Source: Dipteronia dyeriana
Taxonomy: Eukaryota; Streptophyta; Magnoliopsida; Sapindales; Sapindaceae
DNA length: 64,000 bases
Direction: 5' to 3'
Assembly (NCBI GenBank): GCA_032871835.1
Contig: CM065297.1
Coordinates: 28,467,598 to 28,531,597 of the forward strand
A program made the position numbers and the translations under genes. Below the pieces are notes generated by a model, which had not been told where the DNA came from, ran no database searches, and worked only from the letters and a program-made list of their open reading frames with translations. Shown one piece after another: positions 11,320 to 21,339 of this stretch (position 1 is its first letter; every line of letters starts with the position of its first letter).

Positions 11320-12154
11320 TGTTGACGGTGATTTTTGGATCGTTGAAAAGTCAACCGCCAAAAATTAATACGTAGGCAGATCAAAGCTTTGACCAGTCAA
11401 GGGTTGAATAATCAAAACCTCATTCTCCATGTGGATGCGATACGATTTGTTCGTATTTGAGAAAAATAATTTAGAAGAGTAGGAAAAAAAGAATAAATCA
11501 AACACAACACATGTTTTTCGTGGTAAAACCCCAAGATGGGGAAACATCCACGGTGTCGGTGACAGCAAGAAGAGATCCACTATGAATAGAATAATTACAA
11601 CACTCAATACTTATTTTTCTCTCATATGATTGCTCATCCTTCTCATCTAAGCGTGAATTGTTGATGATGACCTAGTTCTGTTATAATAAGTACATGACTG
11701 TGTTTATATGGTTCGATCTAGGGTTGCCTTAGTTATTGTCGTATGAGTGGTGGATTCATTAATTAGAATCTTTGTAGGATTCTAGTAATGTAGTCCGTTT
11801 AGGACTTATTTCGCATTTGGTGTTTATCCTTCTAGAAGCTATGAGTTTCTTCATGATTAGAATTCTATGATACTAAAAAGGAAATAGAAATATTCCCTTA
11901 TTGGATTATGATTCTTAGATTTAGTATCTAAGTGAATCTTCGCTTGATACGACATGCCTTGATAAGGTCATATTTACTATTTTGGATGAGTAGATCTCAC
12001 TGAGTAGAGATCTTCACTCGTTAAGACTCCTTTTAATGAACGGCTTTACTCGGTGCATACGCTTCTAACTTCCATATTAATTTTCTTGATGACATGTCAT
12101 TGGCCAATATCCCTCTCGTTGACTGGTTGACTTTTGATGATGTGGATTCGCTAT
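11320..12154 (-). repeat. E6: E1-related LTR, truncated at right
   Basis: It starts TGTTGACGGTGATTTTTGG on the plus strand, matching the inner end of the E1 LTR, and shares the GGTAAAAC and ACATCCACGG blocks. It lies against copia sequence on the left, so it is the outer (3') LTR of a minus-strand element or a solo LTR. Its right end lacks the CACATATGACA terminus and abuts the E2a LTR at 12155. Probable E6 3' sequence resumes at 22575. Confidence 0.6.
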
Positions 12155-12536
12155 TGTTGACGGGATTTTTTCTCGGGATGAGAAATTTCTGTTAACACCC
12201 TTGAGACCACTACCGTGAAAGTGGTGGCCGAGGTCGGTACTGCTCATTCCCGACCTGTTTAGAGACAGATAAGAGGCTGGATCGTAATGACAGTAAAATG
12301 GTAGCTTTAATTATTGATGTATTGCTTTGAGATACAAATCACTCTCTTGTTTGCTCACAGTCTCTCGAAGGTGTAGGGTAGTGGCAACTCAGTGCCTGTC
12401 GAATAGTGGAAATGAAGGTAGCCGTGTTCTGAATATGGAATTTCGGCTTTCTCCCCTTCTTCTATATTTTTTGTACGTATATCTTTTGTTGTATATTTGT
12501 CTTTTTTCTTCTCTATCTTCTTTCGACCATGCTTGG

Positions 12537-12579
<43 letters not shown>

Positions 12580-13305
12580 CCAATTAGGTTTTCAATTCGT
12601 AAATACTTTACCGTGATCCCATGAATCCGTTCCCTCCTTATCGGGCGGGATTCGTCATTTGAATTTGAATTGTTACTGGATTCGATGATATCGTTGACGG
12701 AGATAAGTTTGTTCCCTTATTTGAATCGAACTCTTGATGTGCATGTAAATATTGCGTGGAGATGATCCTGTATAAACTCGTGCCATGTATCTTCATGGAG
12801 GTCACCCTGCCAACTGCCAGTTGCCCCGTAGAGCGAGGTAGATCCCTGCTCTGGATCTGTTCATAGAAGCCTAAGATGGATTTTCCTTGACCCTTGGGGG
12901 CTTGAGGTGCTCTTGTAGACCTTCTTGAGAGGTAGCTGGGGTAGTGTAGATTTAGGCGTGATTCTTCCTTTATGTCCAGCAAGGAGAGTGGGCTTCTGGA
13001 GAGGTTGGCAGGCTTCTCTCGAATGTCTCTTAAGCTTGGAGACTTCCCCTGGCATTCATGGGGCGGTTGTGGAGCTCGACATCAGAGCCGAGGTTCTCCG
13101 ATAGACGGCCTGGAGAAAACCCGAGTTCCAGCACTCTTGTGGGGGGCTTGTCCTGATCGCGCCTGGCTTGTTTTCTCGTAGTTTTAAAGCCTAGCTGACC
13201 TTCCATGCTCCTGCGGGGTGGCTTTACTGTCTTTTAGGGCTTAATGATTGTCGATTATGGGTGAAAAATTTCTCTTTGACCCCTGGCCAAATTTCACTAT
13301 TAACA
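12155..13305 (-). repeat. E2a 3' LTR (1151 bp)
   Basis: The plus strand begins TGTTGACGGGATTTTTTC and ends TTTCACTATTAACA; the inner flank carries the reverse complement of the polypurine tract. It contains a TA microsatellite at about 12541-12577 where E3 and E2b have a TATA box. Homologous to 34017-35182, 41140-42261 and 21340-22574. Confidence 0.85.
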
Positions 13306-13645
13306 GAAGTCCCTTCTGACTTGAACACCGGTGGTAGAGTTGGGGTTGGAGTTAGATTCCTTGTTTAATTGAGAAAGTTTTTCACCATAAAGATAATTAA
13401 TGAGAGCGAAATCTTCTCATTAATTACCCAATATTTAAATTTGAAACTATGTGTTATTCGAAGAAAGACGGTTTCAATACGGCTACATGTGATCTTCCAG
13501 AGGATATCGTCGATACTCCTCTATTTAAACCCGGCCTTACCGTCATTTTCTTCATACTTTCTAAAATCTTAAATTTTCAAAATTTTCCTTTCCCTGTTTC
13601 TCTGCCACTATCTTCCGCATGCTTTCACACCTCTCTTACCCATTA
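13306..13645 (+). promoter_or_regulatory. E2a aORF leader
   Basis: A stretch between the LTR and the aORF ATG, conserved in E3 (35183-35486) and, inverted, in E2b. It includes a pyrimidine-rich segment before the ATG. A plant-type TATA box on this strand is not obvious, so promoter location is unresolved. Confidence 0.35.
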
Positions 13646-14636
13646 ATGTCGACTTCCACAGATAGTGTTGATGCCTTGGTTTAGGGCACCGGAGGCCCTA
13701 ACCTAGCTCCTCGTAAGCGAGTGCAATGAATTTTGAGAGATAAGGAATCTTCCCCGCTCTGTCAGCGCTGTCGTTCTAGCAGGAATGTCTATATCGGCTC
13801 TGGCTTTTTGAACCAGCCCGACAATCCTCTGAACCTAGTCGACGAAGATTCTGATATCCGGGAGAGATTAGATATGGTTGGGAGGGCTCAAGTCACAGTG
13901 GCGGAGCTTCCTTCAGTGGTAACCCTTCCTTTCAAACCCAGGGTCATCCCTGACTCCACTATAGACCCTCAGTCGATTAGCTGTCTTCGGGACAAGTACG
14001 GTATTCCTGACACCGTTTCCCTCACAGTCCCCCACCGGAATTATGACGTGTTTAGCCCGCCCAAAGGTGTACTCCCTATCCACATCGTAGCTTTCGAGAG
14101 CGCGGTAAGGCTCCCTCTTCACCCTACCCTTCGGCGGGCTCTCAATGCCCTTCAGCTGGCTCTGCTTCAACTGACGCCCAGCTTCTGAAGGCATCTAGTC
14201 GGCTTTCTTGTATAATGGAGGGATCAATGCAAGATGAGCAGCGTAACTAGGGAGCATGGGGTTGAGGAGCTAGCCTTCCTTTTTCAGATAGGCAGCCTGG
14301 CTGGGGTTCCACGAGGCTAATTCTATGCTAAGGCCAAGAATAGGCTCAACTTTATCATCCTCGGGGCTTCAAAGAAGGACCCCGCTTGGAAAGAAGAATG
14401 GGTTCTGGCGGGGGGAGACTGGGGGGAACTCCGTCTTCATCGGCATGTATGAGCTCGAGGTTCCCACCGCCTTTAGTGACAAACCCACATGGGCCAGGAT
14501 TCCTTGCCCGCTGAGTCTGAAGCTGTGCTGAAGACCATCCTGGCTCGGAATTACTTAAATCTGAAGTTTCCCACCGCTGACCCCTTCGATCCCCGTAGGG
14601 TAAACAAGTACCTGCGGATATCCGGTGTTACTCCTT

Positions 14637-14715
14637 GTAAGTATCTCGATCTATCTTGTTTTTAAATTGTTAGATTGTTCAGTTCTGATGATCTTGATCC
14701 CTTTTTTTTTAACAG
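14637..14715 (+). other. Intron 1 of E2a aORF (79 bp)
   Basis: Donor GTAAGTATC, T-rich tract, acceptor TTAACAG. Same position in E2b (19901-19977). In E3 the donor has decayed to ATAAATATC. Confidence 0.65.
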
Positions 14716-15246
14716 TGTTTGTTGTTGCTCCAACTTCTAGCAAAGAACGGTAAGCTGGAATCCCCCCTCCTCCTTCCAGATCATCCCCTGGAGCTCTCTT
14801 GGTTGTTCCAAAGAAGGGGGGGTCAACCACTAAGGTAACTGCCCCGCTCGTTCCTTCCCTCTTACCTTAAAAGGTGAAGTCCAAGATGGCTCTTCTTGCA
14901 TCTCGGGCGGCGAAGGCTCTAAACTGTGGAGGGTCTGCCTCCCAAGTCGACAATAAGTCCATTCCTGCCCCCTCACCAGTATTCCCTGCTTTAACTGATG
15001 CTCCTTGAGTCATATTATCTCTCTCTGCTGATCCGGTTGTATCCCGGGCAATCGAGGTTCCCAGGGAGCCCAATGCCAATTTTTTTTGAGGTCGCCTATT
15101 CTCGGCCCCACCAACAATCGACCTCAGCGGGTCAGGACGAGGTCCTGATGCAATTTGTTGCATCCTGTCTAAGCGGCAGGCTTTCTAGGATGACCGCGAT
15201 GCCCGTGGACATCATGATCTCCAAATGGTCCGCTCTTATAGCCGAG

Positions 15247-15317
15247 GTAATCATCGCTTTTACTTCTTCATTCAGCTGCTTGATTTGTCATTTTTCTAAC
15301 ATGATTTTCCTTTTCAG
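15247..15317 (+). other. Intron 2 of E2a aORF (71 bp)
   Basis: Donor GTAATCATC after GCCGAG, acceptor CCTTTTCAG before GCTTTCAAG. Conserved in E2b and, more distantly, in E1 (140-205). In E3 the acceptor AG is lost. Confidence 0.65.
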
Positions 15318-16230
15318 GCTTTCAAGTTTCAGGTGGCCATGGGGCATCAGGTAGCCTTCCTCCATGATCGGGCAACTAAAGTTGAGGCTGAAGCTGAACG
15401 AGCCATGAGGTTGCTTGCTCGGGCTCAAACCCTCGTCCAGGAGATGACCTCCAGCCAACAGGGAATGGAAACACAGCTAGCTGAGCTTCAGTGCGACCAT
15501 GAGAGGTTGAAGCGGGCTTTTGATCAGGAAACTCTCCGGTCGAAACGGTGGGCTAGCCAGCTGGATGACTAGAAAGAAGAAATGAAGGCTCTGGATGTCG
15601 AGAACCAGACTTTGCAGGCTCAAATTACCCAGCTCTAGGCCGAGGTGGAAGCCTCTTTCAACGAAGGGTACTTCTATGCCTCATATAAGGTTGCAAAGGC
15701 TCTTCCTCCCCCATTCGATCTCTCCAGCATCACCGGCTGGGATAGAGCAGAGGTCATGTCACGGGCTACGGAGATGTCTCGCTCCAAAATTGATAGAGCT
15801 AGCCCTTCTGGGGAGATAGCTAGGAAGCAGTTGGAGGTACCAGATCTCCTCTTCCTGTTCCAGCCTTCCCAGCATCTTGTCTTGACGAATCCTCGAAGGG
15901 GGACCAAACAGATGAGCAAGAAGGAGGCCTTGCTGAATCCCGAGACCCCTGCAGTACCCGCAGGAGTGGAGTCAACAAAAGGCGGGAACATGCCTGAGTC
16001 AGTGGCCTTTTTCTTGATACAGCCATACCACCTGAAGCTATGGCGGTGATCAACAAAATCATGGAGGAGGATCCTGTTGACCCTGAAGCAGCCTAGGCGG
16101 ATCCCAGGAGGAGATGGAGGCGGTTGATGCAGCTGATCAGGATGAGCTGTGACCTAAAAAGGGAACAGGGGGCGAGGTTCATTCTATGGAGGAGGAGGAT
16201 AGAGGTCCTCCAGAAGATGGAGAAGCTTGA

Positions 16231-16840
16231 GTTCTCTCCCATGTAATCTATTTTGAATGCCCGGAAAAGGGGGTGGGCATCCCATCTTCAATTGTGTTTG
16301 ATCTTTTGATCTTTTGATCTTTTGTTCTTTATTTTTTGTAGCCCATAATTAGGGGTTGGGCTCCCTGTCTTATGTAACCTTACCGGGGAATAGGCTCCCC
16401 ACTTAATAATAAAGTTTCAATTTTAGATCTTCCTCTATTTCCGGCTTCCATGTACTTACTTGATCTCCCTTTAGGTCCAGTATTTATAGCGAAACAAACT
16501 ATCTTGGAGGAACAACAGGATAAGGAAACTGTTTAACTGTGAAAATGGGTAGTTAGCGTCGGGCTTCCTGACCACCGAGTTTTACAGCTCAATTTCCTTA
16601 GTCGATAGTCCCCTTGTTGGAATGTAGATCTGTTATAGTGAGTTACTATGTATCAAGGAAAAAATAGTGAACAACAATAACCGGAATATTTAGAGTTTAA
16701 GTAAATCGAGCCCTCCATCCCCGAGCTCCTTTGGGGGGCTGTAGCCCGAGTAGAACATTAAGTAAAGAACTATTTAGTCCCTTCTTAGGCTTGATCAAGA
16801 GGGATTCCGTGCTTTCAAGCTCGATTCCTTCTTGGGGGGA
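16231..16840 (+). terminator. E2a aORF 3' UTR with poly(A) signal
   Basis: AATAAA at 16408-16413 lies about 180 bp beyond the stop. The segment with GCCCGGAAAAGGGGGTGGGC and TAGGGGTTGGGCTCCC-like boxes is conserved after the aORFs of E3 and E2b. The rest up to the tandem array is noncoding. Confidence 0.5.
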
Positions 16841-17370
16841 GTGGTAGCCTGACCAAAGCATCAAGAGGGCTATCTAGCTATTTCCTGGTCTCGAGATCTG
16901 GATGGCAACTATGCTTCTACACTCAGATCCTTCTTGGGGGTGGTAGCCCGACCAAAGCATCAGAAGGATATCTAGCTATTTCCTGGTCTCGAGATCTGGA
17001 TGGCAATTATGCTCTTACTCTCAGATCCTTCTTGGGGGGGATGGTAGCCCGACCAAGGCATTGGGATGGCTATCTAGCTATTTCCTGGGCTCGAGATCTG
17101 AATGACAACTATGCTCTTACACTCAGATCCTTCTTGGGGGTGGTAGTCCGACCAAGGCATCAGGACGGCTATCTAGCTATTTCCTGGTCTCGAGATCTGG
17201 ATGGTAACTATGCTCTTACACTCAGATCCTTCATGGGGGTGGTAGCCAGACCCAGGCATCAGGAGGGCTATCTAGCTATTTCCTGGTCTCGAGATCTGGA
17301 TGGCAACTATGCTCTTATACTCAGACCCTTTTTGGCGGGGGGTAGTGCCCGACCGAGGCATCAGGAGTGG
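16841..17370. repeat. 99-bp tandem array in E2a (about 5 units)
   Basis: The core GATCTGGATGGCAACTATG recurs at about 16895, 16993, 17095, 17194 and 17293, spacing 98-102 bp. Each unit also has TAGCCCGACCAAGGCATC and TATCTAGCTATTTCCTGG. The same unit makes arrays in E3 (38548-39170) and E7 (27590-28760). It lies between aORF and the pol end. Confidence 0.9.
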
Positions 17371-17556
17371 CGGGGGGATTCCCGGCTTACCCCTTGTCTT
17401 AAGGTGATAATGTTGATTTTTCCATGTAGACCCAAATCATTGTCGGACATAGTTGAAAACAAGAAAAGCAAGCTTTATTGATATGGAAGATGGAGTACAT
17501 TACTGTCAGAAGAAAAAGAAAACTAGTCGGAGGGTACCTGCTCTTGAGTCCCCTGT

Positions 17557-17934
17557 TCAAGGGTAGATTTTCTTCACGTGATCCGCATTCCAAGTATGGT
17601 CGATGAGTCGGCCATTCATATCTTCGAGCTTGTACGCCCTATTATGGATCACCATCTTTATTAGATATGGTCCTTCCCAGGTTAGCCCTAGGACCCCGTC
17701 TGACCTCTTCTTGGTGTTCAACATTACTTTCCTGAGGACTAAATTCCCTTCTTTGAAGCTTCGGGCTTTAACCCTTCTGTTGAAGTACCTGACAATTCTG
17801 TTTTGGTAGATCGCTACCTTCTCAGCTATTCGATCTTGCTTCTCCTCCAGGCGGTCCAAGCTAGCTCGGAGCTTGCTCTCATTACTCCCCGGTTCGAATC
17901 GTTGGGCTCTAAAGAAAGTCAATTTGTGCTCTAT
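17557..17934 (-). pseudogene. E2a integrase C-terminal fragment
   Basis: A 120-residue open frame with the gypsy integrase C-terminal signature: an RRVKARSFKEGNLVLRKV-type stretch, WEGPYLIKMV, AYKLED, ending WNADHVKKIYP at 17557. It is nearly identical in layout to E3 39370-39672. Coding homology stops at 17934, exactly where the inverted E2b sequence begins, so the truncation point is the inversion junction. Confidence 0.85.
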
Positions 17935-18208
17935 AGTTATTGCTGGTTACTAATCTTCCTTGTATGCGTGATTGCTCACTATAACAGGTCTACGATCAAA
18001 CAAGGGACTATCGACTAAAGACTTTAAGCTATAAGTCTTGGTAGTCAGAAAGCCCGAGATAGCTGTCTGCTTTCACGATTAAGCAATATTCTTATCTTGT
18101 TATTCTTCCCAAGCTAAATTGATTTGCAACAGAGGCTGAACCTAGAGGGAGATCAGAAAAGAAGCAAGTACATGTAAGTCAAAATGTGAACCAGATCTCA
18201 AGTTAAGC

Positions 18209-18214
18209 TTTATT
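18209..18214 (-). terminator. Poly(A) signal AATAAA after E2b aORF
   Basis: The reverse complement of TTTATT, about 170 bp past the aORF stop; the equivalent of the E2a and E3 signals. Confidence 0.45.
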
Positions 18215-19302
18215 AATAAATGGGGTAGCCTATTCCCCAGTAAGGCTACAACAAACAGGGAGCCCAACCCTTGATTCTGGGCTACAAAAAAAAATGAAAT
18301 GATAAATGATCAAGCACGAATAAAGATGGGATGCCCACCCCCTTTTCCGGGCATTCAAAACAAACTACAAGAAATGGAATTCAAACTGCTGCATCCTCCC
18401 GATGCCCTCCAGCCTCCTCTTCCACCGGATGAACCTCGCCCCCTGTTCCTCTTTCTAGTGGTGGCTCATTCTGGTTGGCTGCTTCTACCGCCTCCGCCAC
18501 CTCCTCATTGGGATGCTCCTCGATTGCCTGACGCTCAGCGGGGTCCTCCTCCATAACTTCATCGATCACCGCCATAACCTTTGCGGTATGGCTACATCAA
18601 GAAGATTGGTCACTAACTCAGGCATAATTTTGCCCACCGCTTTCTCCTCTCCTAAAAGCATCATGAAAGGATCTCAGGTTTTGGTAAGGCCTCATTCTAG
18701 CTCCTTGGGTTAAACCCCCCTCGAGGATTTGCCAGGCCCTGACGTTGGGAGGGTCAAAACAGGAGGAGGCAGATCTGGTACTTCAAACTGATTCCCAGCC
18801 TCATCTCTAGTAGAAGAGCTTGCTTCATCATTTTCGGGGCGAGACATCTCTACAGCCTGAGATATAACCTCTTTCCTGTCCCAACCGGCGATGTTGGAAA
18901 GATCAAATAGGAGGGGGAGAGCTTCCGCAACCTGAAAAGAGGCATAGAAATACTCCTCATTGAAAGACGTTTTTACCTCGTCTGGAGCATGGCAACTTGG
19001 GCCTACAGAGCTTGGTTCTCAACATCCAGCGCCTGAGCCTCTCCCTTCCAGTCATCCCACTGGATGGCTCATCGCTTCGACTGAAGAGTTTTCAGATCAA
19101 AGGCCTGCTTCAACTTCTCGTGATCGCACTGGAGCTCAGTCAGTTATGTTTCCATTCCTCTCTGGCTAGAGGTCATCTCCTGGACAAGGGGTTAAGCCCG
19201 AGCCAGAAACCCCATGGCTCGCTCAGCCTTAGCCTCAGCCTTAGCTGCCTGGTCATGGAGAGAAGCCACATGATGTCCCATGGCTACTTGAAACTTGAAG
19301 GC

Positions 19303-19372
19303 CTATAAAGGGAACTCATGTTAGGAAATGATAAATCAAGCCACTGAATAAGCTAGTAAAAACGGCGATTAC
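19303..19372 (-). other. Intron 2 of E2b aORF (70 bp)
   Basis: Donor GTAATCGCC following GCCGAG; acceptor TTTATAG before GCCTTCAAG. Confidence 0.6.
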
Positions 19373-19900
19373 CTCGGCTAGAAGGGCAGACCTTTTGGTA
19401 ACCATGACGTCCACTGGCATCGAGGTCATCCTAGAAAGCCCGCCACCTAGACAGGACACAACGAATTGCTTAAGGACCTCGTCCTGACCCACCGAGCTAA
19501 ACTGCTAGAAGAGGCGAGAGGGGGCGATCTCAAGAGTACCGGCTTCAGGATCTCTAGAAACCTAATCTACCCGGGAGGCAATTGGATCAGTAGAAGGAGA
19601 TGATATGACTAAGAAAGCATTAGTTGAAGCAGAAACCACTAGTGAAGGGGAAGAAGTGGACTTATCAGCGGCTTGGGAAGCAGTCCCTCCTCGGTTTAGA
19701 GCCTTTGTTGCCCGAGACGCAAGAATAGCCATCTTGAACTTCACTTGGGAAGGCGATGAAGCAGGAACGAGCAAGGTAGCAGCCCTAATGGTTGACCCCT
19801 CATTCTTCAAAGCAACCGAGAAAGCTCTCGAGGATGGTCTGGAATGAGGAGGAGGTCCGAGCTTGCCGGGCTTCACGAGAAGCTGGAGCAACAACAAACA

Positions 19901-19977
19901 CTGTTAAAAAAAGGGTTAAGACTATCAGAACTGAACCATTCAACAACCCCAAAAGCATGATAGAGCAAGATACTTAC
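19901..19977 (-). other. Intron 1 of E2b aORF (77 bp)
   Basis: Donor GTAAGTATC, acceptor TTTAACAG, same position as in E2a. Confidence 0.65.
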
Positions 19978-21327
19978 GAGGAGTAGCATCGGAGATCCGC
20001 AGGTACTTGTTCACCCTGCGGGGGTCGAAAGGGTCAGCAGTTGGAAACTTTAAATTCAAATAATTTCTTGCAAGGATGGTCTTCTACACAGCCTCAAACT
20101 TAGCGGGCAAGGAGTCCCGATCTCAGGAGGGTTTGCCACTGAAAGCAGTGGGGACAGCGAGCTCATGCCTGCCGATGAAAATGGAGCTCCCCCAGTCTCC
20201 CCCCGCAAGTACCCACTATTCTTTCCAAGTAGGGTCTTTCCTTGAAGCCTCAGGGATGATGAAATTGAATTTGTTCTTGGCTTTGGCATAAAATTAACCT
20301 CGAGGGACCCCAGCCAGGCTCCCTATCTAGAAAAGGAAAGCAAGCTCCTCTGCCCCGGGCTCTCTCGTTATGCTGCTCATTTCACACTGCTCCTTCCATA
20401 GCACAAGGAAGCCGACTAGGTACCTTCAGAAGCCAGGCGTTAGTTGGAGCGGAGCCAGTTGAAGAGCATTGAGAGCCAGCCGAAGGGTAGGATGAAGAGG
20501 GAGCCTCAACCTGCTCTCAAAGGCTGAGACATGAATGAGAAGTACTCATTTGGGCGGGCTGAAGACGTCGTAACTTCTGTGGGGGACTGTGAGAGAGACG
20601 TTGTCAGTTATACCATATTTATCCCGAAGGTGACTAATCGACTGAGGATCAATGGTGGAATCAGGAATGACCCTAGGCTCGAAAGGAAGGGTCGTCATTG
20701 AAAGAAGCTCTGCCACTGTAACCAGAACCTTTCCAACAGCGTTGACCCTCTCCCAAACCTCAAAATCCTCATCAACTAAGTTTAGAGGGTTGTCGGGCTG
20801 GTTCTAGAAGCCGGAGCCAATAGAGACGTTCCTGCTAGAACGACGACGCTAGCGGACCAGGGAGGAGTCCTCGTTACTCAAAATACCTCACACCCATTTT
20901 TGAGGAACTAGGTTAGAGCCTCCAGTGCCCTTGACCAAAGCATCGATGCTATCTGAGGAATTCGACATTGATGGGTGAGGAGAATTTGAAAGTAAGCGAA
21001 AGATAAGGGGAAATCGACAGAGGGTAGCAAGAAAAAAGGAATTTGAAAATTTGAAAATTGAGAAATTGTGAAGGAATTGATGGTAAGGCTAGGTTTAAAT
21101 AGAAGTTGAGGGAAATGATGTCGGCGATATCCTCTGGAAGATAACCTAGGGTCACGGAGAGAGCTGTTTTGCAACCGTTTTTTCCTCGAAGAGAACACTA
21201 GTTCAAATTTAATATTGGGTAATTAATGAGAAGATTTCGGTCTCATTAATTTTTTTTATAACGGGAAAATTTCCCAATCAAACAAGGAATCTGACTCCAA
21301 CCCAACTCTACCTCCCGTGTTCAAGTC

Positions 21328-21339
21328 AGAGGGGACTTC
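21328..21339 (+). promoter_or_regulatory. E2b polypurine tract
   Basis: AGAGGGGACTTC directly precedes the LTR start TGTTAATAG and would prime plus-strand DNA synthesis. The same tract, inverted, flanks the E2a, E3 and E7 3' LTRs, and it proves that E2b pol would run on the plus strand, antisense to its aORF. Confidence 0.7.

Larger units (their letters stand above)
13646..16230 (+). pseudogene. E2a antisense ORF with gypsy-type transposon domain (Transposase_28-like) and coiled coil
   Basis: The start is the ATG at 13646 (MSTSTDSVDALV), conserved at 35487 in E3 and 20968 in E2b. Exon 1 carries a domain resembling the Pfam 'putative gypsy type transposon' family: FESAVRLPLHPTLRRALNAL, then RHLVGFLV and EELAFLFQIGSL. 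Intron 1 is 14637-14715 and intron 2 is 15247-15317, both GT..AG. Exon 3 (from 15318) is a long heptad-like coiled coil followed by EGYFYASYKVAKALPPPFDL and an acidic tail ending EDGEA at 16230. Stops occur near 13679, 13727, 14186 and 15570, plus a frameshift near 14440. Antisense to pol; function unknown. Confidence 0.75.
12155..17934 (-). mobile_element. E2a: truncated Tat element, minus strand (3' part)
   Basis: It holds the 3' LTR, a plus-strand aORF, a 99-bp tandem array, and the integrase C-terminus on the minus strand, cut at 17934. All of gag, protease, RT, RNase H and most of integrase are missing. E3 (34017-42261) has the same order and shows what was lost. It is joined directly to E2b in inverted orientation. 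Confidence 0.85.
18381..20968 (-). pseudogene. E2b antisense ORF (Transposase_28-like, coiled coil)
   Basis: The start is the ATG at 20968, reading leftwards, homologous to the aORF starts of E2a and E3. The N-terminal domain and coiled coil correspond throughout. Intron 1 (19901-19977) and intron 2 (19303-19372) keep GT..AG borders. The C-terminal acidic tail is the longest intact one in the window (18381-18575, rich in Glu: EVAEAVEAANQ, GTGGEVHPVEEEAGG). Premature stops occur in exon 1, so it is a pseudogene. The strand is antisense to where E2b pol would lie. Confidence 0.75.

Noticed and set aside
12541..12577. TA microsatellite as a site of functional interest
   Set aside because: Simple slippage at the TATA region of an LTR; similar TA runs flank E2b at 22575.
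19605..19847. 80-codon plus-strand frame in E2b
   Set aside because: It lies opposite aORF exon 2 on the minus strand; no motif, and the collinear E2a strand is broken.
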